DNA from: an uncultured Austwickia sp.
GTDB taxonomy: Bacteria > Actinomycetota > Actinomycetes > Actinomycetales > Dermatophilaceae
DNA length: 14,239 bases
Assembly (NCBI GenBank): GCA_934678955.1
Contig: CAKUSI010000060.1
Coordinates: 1 to 14,239 of the forward strand
Reading direction: 5' to 3'
Each line of letters starts with the position of its first letter. Within the stretch, counting starts at the first letter, position 1. Below, one piece after another: positions 1 through 4,780 of this stretch. The notes beneath the pieces were generated by a model. It had not been told where the DNA came from. It did no database searches and worked only from the letters and a program-made list of their open reading frames with translations. A program made the translations under genes and the position numbers.

Positions 1-489
1 GCCGCGCCGCGCGCCGCGGCCGCAGCGCGTGCGGTGACGAAGCCGGCGCCGAAGGCGCCCGCGACCTCGGCGGCCCCGAAGGCAGCGAGCGCCCCGCAGG
101 CGACGACCGCCCCGAAGGCCCCCGTCGCCCCGCCGAAGCCCGCCGGTGGCAAGCTCTCCGCCGAGGGCACCAAGATCGTGCAGAGCTGGATCGGTGGCGA
201 CCTGTCCGGTCGCTGGGACCCCAAGGCCCTGAGCGCGCTGCAGCGCAAGGTCGGCGCCAAGGAGACCGGGCGCACTGACGTCCAGTCGGTGGCGCTGGTG
301 GAGAAGCTGATCGGCGCTCCGCAGACCGGGCTGCACTACTACACGCAGGAGGCCCTGGACAAGCTGGCGGCGTACGCCACCGCACAGCTGACCTCGGCGA
401 GCCTGACGTCCCTGACGGCTGCGGTCGAGGGCGGCGTTCCCTCGCCGGCGACCGTGTCCCTGGCGACGACCCCGGTCTCGTACCGCTGA
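1..489 (+). CDS. C-terminal part of a secreted peptidoglycan-binding protein (5' truncated by window)
   Basis: The frame is open from base 1 to the TGA at 487-489, so this is the last 162 residues of a longer protein. The GTG at 34 lies inside a low-complexity linker and is unlikely to be the true start. Residues 1 to about 53 are almost all Ala, Pro and Lys, a typical wall-spanning linker. Residues of about 54-130 carry two short repeats (IVQSWIGG..LSGRWDPKALSALQRKVGA, then ..VEKLIGAPQTGLHYYTQEALDKL). They resemble the tandem peptidoglycan-binding repeats at the C-terminus of actinobacterial lysozymes and transglycosylases. The end is Ser/Thr-rich. The catalytic domain, if any, lies upstream, so the enzymatic role is unknown. 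A strong hairpin follows 65 bp after the stop. Confidence 0.75.
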   Translation, partial: AAPRAAAAARAVTKPAPKAPATSAAPKAASAPQATTAPKAPVAPPKPAGGKLSAEGTKIVQSWIGGDLSGRWDPKALSALQRKVGAKETGRTDVQSVALVEKLIGAPQTGLHYYTQEALDKLAAYATAQLTSASLTSLTAAVEGGVPSPATVSLATTPVSYR

Positions 490-553
490 CACTCTCGGTT
501 CGAGGCCGCTGTTCGGCGGCACCTCGACCGACCTCTGCTGACGCACTGACGCG

Positions 554-585
554 GCCCGGCCTGCGGAAAACCTCCGCGGCCGGGC
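554..585 (+). terminator. Intrinsic-type terminator hairpin after the wall-protein gene
   Basis: GCCCGGCC (554-561) pairs perfectly with GGCCGGGC (578-585). Above a single bulged T, GCGG pairs with CCGC, leaving the loop AAAACCT. There is no U-run, which is common for actinobacterial terminators. It sits 65 bp after the stop of the upstream gene and well before the tRNA. Confidence 0.7.
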
Positions 586-679
586 TTCGGCGTGCGCTCG
601 ACAGCGAGGATCGACGCGACCGTGCGACGCGAACGCAGTTGCTGCGCAGGCGGTTTCGCAGGTGGTCGGGGAGGGCCGG

Positions 680-685
680 TACGAT
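680..685 (+). promoter_or_regulatory. Possible -10 box for the tRNA-Thr gene
   Basis: TACGAT fits the actinobacterial TANNNT -10 pattern and is the nearest such hexamer upstream of the tRNA, whose first base is about 60 nt further on. No convincing -35 is seen at 16-19 nt, so this is tentative. Confidence 0.3.
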
Positions 686-745
686 CTGAGGCGTTCGCTC
701 CGCGTCCAGGCCGCTGGTCGGCTGGGTGAGGCACGGAGCATCGTC

Positions 746-818
746 GCTGGCGTGGCGCAATTGGCAGCGCACCTGTCTTGTAAACAGGTGGTTAGGGGTT
801 CGAGTCCCCTCGCCAGCT
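746..818 (+). tRNA. tRNA-Thr (anticodon TGT)
   Basis: A full cloverleaf can be drawn. The acceptor stem is GCTGGCG (746-752) with CGCCAGC (811-817). The D stem is GCGC with GCGC, around a loop containing TTGG. The anticodon stem is CCTGT with ACAGG around the loop CTTGTAA, giving anticodon TGT (779-781) for ACA codons. The T arm is AGGGG, TTCGAGT, CCCCT. The discriminator is T818, and no CCA is encoded because the next bases are CAG. I found no second copy of the 3' end in the window, so there is no sign of an integrated element bounded here. Confidence 0.95.
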
Positions 819-1091
819 CAGCGGGAGTGAGCGGGGGTCGAACGCAGCGAGCACGCGTGGAGCTGGACTCGCTTCCACGACGCAGGCTCGCTTGTTCGGC
901 GGAGACCCGGGTAGATCTGCGAGGACGCTGCTATAGCTGCGTCCGGGTCGAGGTGGTGCAGTCTGCATTTGGCATGCGAGTCCCGGCCGAAGTGTCGGCC
1001 GAGCGTCGCAGCCTGGCGCCGCAGGAGCCGCCCATAGGTCAGGCGATTCGGGGCCGGCCGCGCCGAGAGCCGACCCGAGTCAGCGGCTCGG
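819..1091. other. Gene-free, hairpin-rich spacer downstream of the tRNA
   Basis: I see no credible gene here; the open frames have poor codon structure and no ribosome site. Three inverted repeats stand out. GGACGC pairs with GCGTCC (923-944), with a self-complementary GCTATAGC in its loop. CGGCCGA pairs with TCGGCCG around AGTG (984-1001). GAGCCG pairs with CGGCTC (1067-1089). The last lies just beyond the stop of the minus-strand small gene and could be its terminator. The first could end the tRNA transcript. Confidence 0.5.
1067..1089 (-). terminator. Possible terminator of the small minus-strand gene
   Basis: GAGCCG (1067-1072) pairs with CGGCTC (1084-1089) across an 11-nt loop, starting 3 nt past the stop codon of the minus-strand gene. 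The stem is only 6 bp and has no U-run, so support is modest. Confidence 0.35.
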
Positions 1092-1361
1092 TCAGGCGCC
1101 GCGGGCCAACGGCGCCACGCTGGCCAGGTCCAGCACTCGCTCGGGCTGCGGCGGCAGGGCTCGGGCGGCGGCCGCCGGAGCGATCGGGCCCGGGCGCCGG
1201 GGCTCGCGGACACCCGCTGAGCCGTCGTCACCCCGGAAGCCTGGCGGCCCAGGAGGGGGTGGGGGCGGTGGTTGGCGATACGTACGACTCGCTGTGCGCC
1301 GATCCGTCAGCCGCAGGCGTGAGCCGGCGCGGCGGATAACGCTGATGACCGGGTTGGCCAT
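1092..1361 (-). CDS. Small Pro/Arg-rich protein of unknown function (89 aa)
   Basis: I do not recognise a family. The case for a real gene rests on its 5' signals. ATG at 1361-1359 is preceded at 6 nt by GGGAGG, the best ribosome site in this part of the window. A TAGGCT -10 box (1385-1390) lies 17 nt downstream of a weak TTCCGG -35-like hexamer (1408-1413). The protein starts MANPVISVIRRAGSRLRLTD, a basic N-terminus. A run of seven prolines follows (residues of about 31-37), then a G/P/R-rich stretch and a more ordinary C-terminal tail (VLDLASVAPLARGA). There is no signal peptide or membrane segment. It lies on the same strand as the DadA-like gene, 234 bp downstream of it, and is probably transcribed separately. 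It could be spurious, because proline-rich frames arise easily at this G+C. Confidence 0.5.
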   Translation of the reverse strand: MANPVISVIRRAGSRLRLTDRRTASRTYRQPPPPPPPGPPGFRGDDGSAGVREPRRPGPIAPAAAARALPPQPERVLDLASVAPLARGA

Positions 1362-1595
1362 GGTCTACCTCCCTGACCACATGCAGCCTACGCCCGAGAT
1401 CCATCCGCCGGAATACCCGCGCGAGGTGCCCGTCAGCACAGACGGCCACGGAGTTCATGCCCGTTCGCGCGGATGGCGTCCCGGATTCGCGTATGGGATG
1501 CCGTGGGCGACCGGGCCTTCATCAGCGCAACCGGGTGCGCATCGGCGATGGTGGGTTCGCGTTGGCCGCAAGAGCGCTGGGGGACTGAAGGGCTC
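1362..1595. other. Intergenic spacer without a recognisable gene
   Basis: Apart from the promoter and ribosome site of the small minus-strand gene near its left end, I see no gene, repeat or strong hairpin. It separates the DadA-like gene from the small gene on the same strand. Confidence 0.5.
1385..1413 (-). promoter_or_regulatory. Putative promoter of the small Pro/Arg-rich gene
   Basis: Read on the minus strand, TTCCGG, 17 nt, then TAGGCT. The -10 matches TANNNT; the -35 matches the consensus only at its first two bases. It lies about 23 nt upstream of the strong GGGAGG ribosome site. Confidence 0.35.
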
Positions 1596-2915
1596 TCAGC
1601 GCAGCGGGTCGAACGGCGCCAGCACGGCCGGACGTCGTCCGGTCACGATCTGCTCGGCCAGCATCTTCCCGGTGATGGGCCCGAGCGAGATCCCCCACAT
1701 GCTGTGTCCGCCGGCCACGTACACCCGCGGCGACCGTGTCGCGCCGATCAGCGGCAGGCCGTCGATCGTGCACGGCCGCGAGCCGACCCATTCGTGCTCA
1801 CGGGCATCCAGGTCGAGGCCCGTAAGCATGGGCCGGGCCGCCTCGACGATCGCTTCGATGCGACGCTGGTCGAGCGGCTCGTCGGGGCGTCGGAACTCCA
1901 TCATCCCGGCGACCCGCAGCCGGTCCCCCAGCGGCGTGCAGGCCACCCGCTGGATGGGCAGGTAGATGGGGCCGGCCGGCGGACGCTCGACCGGGACCGA
2001 GAACGAGTACCCGCGCCCCGCCTGCACCACCTGGGTGACCCCGAACCGCCGCGCATGCCGGCCGAGCAACGCGCCGGTCGCGAGGATGACCGCGTCGAAA
2101 CGCCCCGACCAGCCGCTCGTCCCGTGCAGCGTCACGCCGGGCGCATCGCTACCCGTCGACACATCCCCCGCAGCCACGCCGCCGAGGTCGTCCCCGATCC
2201 CCATGAGCTCCAGCCCGGATCGTACGTCTCCGCCGCGGCGCGCGACCGATGCGGCGAGCGCCGCGACGTAGCGGCCCGGGTCGATGTACCGCTGCCCCTT
2301 CAGCAGGATCGCCGCACCGATCTCGGGGCTGAGGACCGGCTCGACCGCCCGGGCCTGGGCGCCGGTGAGGGCTTCGAAGTCCATGATCTGCCCGGCGGCG
2401 GCGATCTGCTCCAGCTCGTCCAGCAGGATCGCCCGTTCGCCCTCGGTGCGGTAGGCCGCGATGAAGGAGCGCGCCTCGAGGGTCGGTTCCGCCACGCCCC
2501 CGGCGGCCATCTCGTCGAACGCGTCCAGTGCCAGTCCGTTGAACGGCACGAGCGCGGCCATGTGGCGGCGCCACCGCGCCGGCGTCGCGTTGCGGGCGAA
2601 GCCCACGACGAACCGCGCCAGATTCCCGTTGAGCCGGGGCGGGACATAGACGGGGGAGCGGGGCGACGAGAGCGCCCGGATGCCGTAGCGCAGGACCGAC
2701 GGTTCCGGCAGCGGCGTGATGAGGTCAGGCGTCAGCCACCCGGCGTTGCCCCAGCTGGAGCCGGCAGCGACCCCCGTGCGGTCGAGCACCGTGACCTCGA
2801 CGTCGTGTTCCCGCAGGTACCAGGCGGTGGCCAGGCCCACCATGCCGGCGCCGACGACGGCGACCCGCCTCGGTGTGCCAGCGCGTGCGGCGCGGGCGTC
2901 GGCGGAAGGATCCAC
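1596..2915 (-). CDS. FAD-dependent amino-acid oxidoreductase, DadA/DAO family
   Basis: The 439-residue length is typical for D-amino-acid dehydrogenase small-subunit-like enzymes. These oxidise D-amino acids or related secondary amines to the keto acid and ammonia, passing electrons to the respiratory chain. The N-terminal FAD Rossmann motif is RRVAVVGAGMVGLATAWYL (G22, G24, G27), with D45 at the end of the second strand. SSWGNAGWL follows, the conserved flavin-contact segment of DadA proteins. The C-terminal FAD motif is also present (SRPCTIDGLPLIG, then YVAGGHSMWGISLGPITG). The start is a GTG with GGAGG 4-5 nt upstream. It is divergent from structured element A and the membrane-protein gene. 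No catabolic partner (racemase, transporter) is adjacent, so the substrate is unassigned. Glycine or proline oxidase activity would also fit the fold. Confidence 0.85.
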   Translation of the reverse strand: MDPSADARAARAGTPRRVAVVGAGMVGLATAWYLREHDVEVTVLDRTGVAAGSSWGNAGWLTPDLITPLPEPSVLRYGIRALSSPRSPVYVPPRLNGNLARFVVGFARNATPARWRRHMAALVPFNGLALDAFDEMAAGGVAEPTLEARSFIAAYRTEGERAILLDELEQIAAAGQIMDFEALTGAQARAVEPVLSPEIGAAILLKGQRYIDPGRYVAALAASVARRGGDVRSGLELMGIGDDLGGVAAGDVSTGSDAPGVTLHGTSGWSGRFDAVILATGALLGRHARRFGVTQVVQAGRGYSFSVPVERPPAGPIYLPIQRVACTPLGDRLRVAGMMEFRRPDEPLDQRRIEAIVEAARPMLTGLDLDAREHEWVGSRPCTIDGLPLIGATRSPRVYVAGGHSMWGISLGPITGKMLAEQIVTGRRPAVLAPFDPLR

Positions 2916-3068
2916 GGGACCTCCTCGCGGCTACGACACACCTTCTCCTGGTGACCGTGCGCCCTGCCTGGCCCTCTTGTCCAGTCGGGGAAGCCGCTCA
3001 CATCGGACGTCGGAGCGTTGAGCCATGGTTTCCACGCGTTCCGTTCGCCGCAGCCGCGCCGTAGAGGT
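2916..3068. other. Divergent upstream region of the DadA-like gene and element A
   Basis: It contains the GGAGG ribosome site of the DadA-like gene (about 2920-2925 on the minus strand). I found no convincing -10/-35 pair on either strand and no coding region, although both promoters would be expected here. Confidence 0.4.
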
Positions 3069-3138
3069 TTACCAATTCCTGACCAACTGCGGGGAATCGC
3101 TTGATTGGACAGACGTCTTGTTCGCCGATGAGGAAGGT
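3069..3138 (+). repeat. Conserved core, copy A, of a duplicated 70-nt motif
   Basis: It aligns without gaps to 4448-4517 with 54 of 70 bases identical. The outer parts are almost fixed: the first 10 bases are identical (TTACCAATTC) and 36 of the last 39 match (CTTGATTGGACAG, CGTCTTG, then CGCCGATGAGGAAGGT). Positions 18-31 differ at 12 of 14 bases. It is visibly richer in A+T than its surroundings. CCAAT near the start can pair with ATTGG at positions 36-40 in both copies. In the best plus frame the differences are spread evenly over codon positions (4, 7, 5), so protein coding is not supported. Confidence 0.85.
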
Positions 3139-3512
3139 ATCAGGCGGCGGGAGCCACAAACAGGGGGTGGCTCCCGCCGCCGGCACCGAGGGTCGTGGGG
3201 ACGGCGCCGAGGATGAGTCCGGGGGTGGGGATCGCCCGGAGGTCCGGCCGCAGGGGCGGGCACGCGAGGTAGCACGGCAAGGCCGGTGGGGACCGGCTCA
3301 GCCGCTGGGGAGATGCACGACCGGCAGGGGACCGGGCAGGGCACGGCAGGACCGGTGGGGGACCGGTGGGGGACCGGGCAGCGCCGCGGCAGGGGACCGC
3401 GGCCAGCGAGATGGCGTGTATGGGGGCACAACTGAACAGCGCCGCGTCATCCGCGGCGCCACCGGGGAGAGCTGCGGCACAGGGACGGCCGCGCACAAGA
3501 CCACGGGCGAGC

Positions 3513-3543
3513 GAGGGCAGGCGATCGGGGGACGCCTGCCCTC
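3513..3543 (+). terminator. Terminal hairpin of element A
   Basis: GAGGGCAGGCG (3513-3523) pairs perfectly with CGCCTGCCCTC (3533-3543) around ATCGGGGGA. The same stem recurs at the end of element B. It ends 19 nt before the -10 box of the membrane-protein gene, where it could insulate that gene from upstream transcription. It lacks a clear U-run. Confidence 0.5.
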
Positions 3544-3562
3544 CCCTCGTGTCCGCGCTCCT

Positions 3563-3568
3563 TAGGCT
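3563..3568 (+). promoter_or_regulatory. -10 box of a probable leaderless transcript for the membrane-protein gene
   Basis: TAGGCT fits TANNNT and is followed by exactly 6 nt and then the ATG at 3575. Transcription would therefore start at or next to the A of the start codon. There is no ribosome site upstream of the ATG, which agrees with a leaderless mRNA, a common arrangement in actinobacteria. No clear -35. Confidence 0.55.
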
Positions 3569-3574
3569 GGTGCG

Positions 3575-4408
3575 ATGACCCTCGCCGCCGCCGGAAGCCC
3601 CACCCGTCCCGTCGCGGTCATCCCGGCGGCGCTGGTGTCGAGCGCGGCGGTCTTCCTCTTCTGGGTCATGGCCGATCTGCCCGGCTACGCGCTGCTGGTC
3701 GCCGGCGTGGCCGGCGGGTTCATCACGGACCGGCGGGGTTGGTCGCGTCGGCTGGGGCCGGACCTGCTCCTGATCGCGCTGGCGCTGACCTTCATCAGCC
3801 TCATCTCGTTGCACGCCGACATCTCGCCGGCCGGCATGATGCGCTTCACCCTCGCGTTGGGCGGCGCGGTCGTGATCCCGTTCGTGGTGTCCCGCTTCAT
3901 CTACAAGGAGAAGTCGATCACCTTCCCGTGGGGTGGTGGCCGCTGGACGCGTCGGCAGTGGATCTACCTGATCGTGGTGATCGTCGCCGCATACCTCATC
4001 CTTCCGTTCTACTTCCTGACCTCCGGCGTCTACCGCAACTGGCCGGCCGTCGTGGAGTGGCACGAGATCGCCCGGCTCTTCGTGGGTGTCAACGCTGTCG
4101 GCCTCTGGGACGAGCTGTTCTTCATCTGCACCTGCTATGCCCTCTACCTGCGGCACTTCCGACCCTGGGTGGCCAACGTCCTGCAGGCCACGATCTTCAC
4201 GTCGTTCCTGTGGGAGCTCGGCTACCAGGAATGGGGGCCCTTCCTCACCATCCCGTTCGCGCTGATCCAGGCCGTGATCTTCTCTTGGATCAAGAACCTC
4301 TTGTATGTCGTCTGCGTGCACCTGCTCTTCGACGCCGTCGTGTTCCTGGTGATCGTGCACGCGCACCACCCCGAGGCCTTGCCGATCTTCCCGCTGGTCA
4401 CCGGCTGA
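3575..4408 (+). CDS. Polytopic membrane protein resembling CPBP-family intramembrane proteases
   Basis: The protein has 277 residues and about eight hydrophobic segments, so it is an integral membrane protein. The second half carries a degraded version of the CPBP (CAAX-protease and bacteriocin-processing) motif set. WDELFF (D179, E180) stands at the usual EExxxR position but lacks the double Glu and the Arg. FLWELGY lies in the next helix, and HLLFD (H249, D253) stands where HxxxN/D is usual. Catalysis is therefore doubtful, though the fold assignment is plausible. Family roles include processing of prenylated or peptide substrates, self-immunity and protein scaffolding; none can be assigned here. 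ATG was chosen because it lies 6 nt after a -10 box. The gene sits alone between the two structured elements, with 14 bp from the end of element A and 39 bp to element B. Confidence 0.7.
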   Translation: MTLAAAGSPTRPVAVIPAALVSSAAVFLFWVMADLPGYALLVAGVAGGFITDRRGWSRRLGPDLLLIALALTFISLISLHADISPAGMMRFTLALGGAVVIPFVVSRFIYKEKSITFPWGGGRWTRRQWIYLIVVIVAAYLILPFYFLTSGVYRNWPAVVEWHEIARLFVGVNAVGLWDELFFICTCYALYLRHFRPWVANVLQATIFTSFLWELGYQEWGPFLTIPFALIQAVIFSWIKNLLYVVCVHLLFDAVVFLVIVHAHHPEALPIFPLVTG

Positions 4409-4447
4409 CCGGTCGCGCGTCGATCGCCCCGGCGGAGCCGGGAGACA

Positions 4448-4517
4448 TTACCAATTCTTGAACACTTGTATAGGCATCCTTGATTGGACAGCCGTCTTGA
4501 ACGCCGATGAGGAAGGT
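4448..4517 (+). repeat. Conserved core, copy B, of a duplicated 70-nt motif
   Basis: This is the second copy of the core at 3069-3138, in the same orientation and with the same ungapped length. It starts 39 bp after the membrane-protein stop. The variable centre (ACTTGTATAGGCATC region, positions 18-31) is unlike copy A, whereas GATTGGACAG and CGCCGATGAGGAAGGT are kept exactly. The surroundings are very G-rich, so conservation of an A+T-richer block stands out. Confidence 0.85.
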
Positions 4518-4680
4518 GTAGACGCCGGCGGGGTCCAGATGGGGAGGGGCTGGGGCCCGCCGGGAGCGACAACGGTGGGGACCGTTGCGGAGGGCACCAG
4601 GGGGAGGTGCCCACACGATGGGGAATGGGGATGGGGATGGCGGGCCACGGACGGCCCGCTCCACAGCCACGGGGGGCGCG

Positions 4681-4712
4681 GGAGGGCAGGCGGCGGGGGG
4701 CGCCTGCCCTCC
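4681..4712 (+). terminator. Terminal hairpin of element B
   Basis: GGAGGGCAGGCG (4681-4692) pairs perfectly over 12 bp with CGCCTGCCCTCC (4701-4712) around GCGGGGGG. It is followed by TTTCG, a short T-run on the plus strand. Between convergent genes it may also serve the minus-strand O-antigen-ligase-like gene. The tail after the stem (TCGCGTGTCCGGGTCC) resembles the one after the element A hairpin (TCGTGTCCGCGCTCC). Confidence 0.55.
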
Positions 4713-4780
4713 TTTCGCGTGTCCGGGTCCGAGCTAGAGGAGTTGCCCCGGGTGAGGTCGGTGGTGGACGTCGCCCGCTG

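Larger units (their letters stand above)
3069..3560 (+). ncRNA. Candidate structured RNA or DNA-hairpin element, copy A
   Basis: After the core comes a perfect 15-bp hairpin: GGCGGCGGGAGCCAC (3143-3157), loop AAACAGGGG, complementary arm 3167-3181. More hairpins follow at 3192-3205 (GTCGT, GGGG, ACGGC), 3218-3240, 3282-3297 (GCCGGT, GGGG, ACCGGC), 3321-3335 (CCGG, CAGGGGA, CCGG), 3351-3377 (ACCGGT repeats separated by GGGGG), 3383-3403 (GCCGCGG, CAGGGGA, CCGCGGC) and 3439-3459 (8-bp stem). A terminal hairpin ends it. GGGGA occurs ten times after the core. No plausible protein frame spans it. The strand is set by the terminal hairpin lying distal to the core and just before the next promoter. 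That choice is an inference, and no promoter was recognised. Confidence 0.45.
4448..4729 (+). ncRNA. Candidate structured RNA or DNA-hairpin element, copy B
   Basis: It has the same order of parts as copy A but a shorter middle. After the core comes a long hairpin at 4525-4563: CCGGCGGG pairs with CCCGCCGG and, past a GT/GG internal loop, CCAG pairs with CTGG; the loop is ATGGGGAGGGG. Then come CAACGGT, GGGG, ACCGTTG (4570-4587); GGGCACC, AGGGGGA, GGTGCCC (4592-4612); a G-tract stretch (4618-4640); GCGGGCC, ACGGAC, GGCCCGC (4640-4659); and the terminal hairpin. GGGGA occurs six times after the core. It lies between convergent genes, so it is unlikely to be a 5' leader of either. If transcribed on the plus strand it would be a stand-alone RNA or the 3' tail of the membrane-protein mRNA. 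Confidence 0.45.

Noticed and set aside
746..818. tRNA as an integration site for a mobile element
   Set aside because: No integrase and no duplicated tRNA 3' end were found in the window.
662..1339. A 225-residue frame running through the tRNA
   Set aside because: It crosses a well-formed tRNA gene, is arginine-rich and has no ribosome site.
1473..2954. A 493-residue plus-strand frame opposite the DadA-like gene
   Set aside because: No motif, arginine-rich, and fully antisense to a gene with intact FAD motifs.
3351..3377. CRISPR-like short repeats (ACCGGT-GGGGG units)
   Set aside because: The units are tandem 11-mers without unique spacers of regular length, and no cas genes are present.
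3140..4369. A 409-residue minus-strand frame across element A and the membrane-protein gene
   Set aside because: Highly charged, no recognisable domain, and contradicted by the hydrophobic helices and CPBP-like motifs on the plus strand.
3069..4517. Similar short peptides encoded in the two cores (plus: YQFL..C..LDWT.VL.ADEEG; minus: TFLIG.QD.CPIK)
   Set aside because: They look alike only because the DNA is alike. Substitutions are spread over all codon positions (4, 7, 5 in the plus frame) and are mostly amino-acid changing. Copy B has no start codon upstream of the shared peptide in that frame.
3069..4729. Elements A and B as terminal repeats of an insertion sequence carrying the membrane gene
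   Set aside because: No transposase is present, the copies are direct rather than inverted, and most of their length differs. Not excluded as an old mobile remnant, but unsupported.
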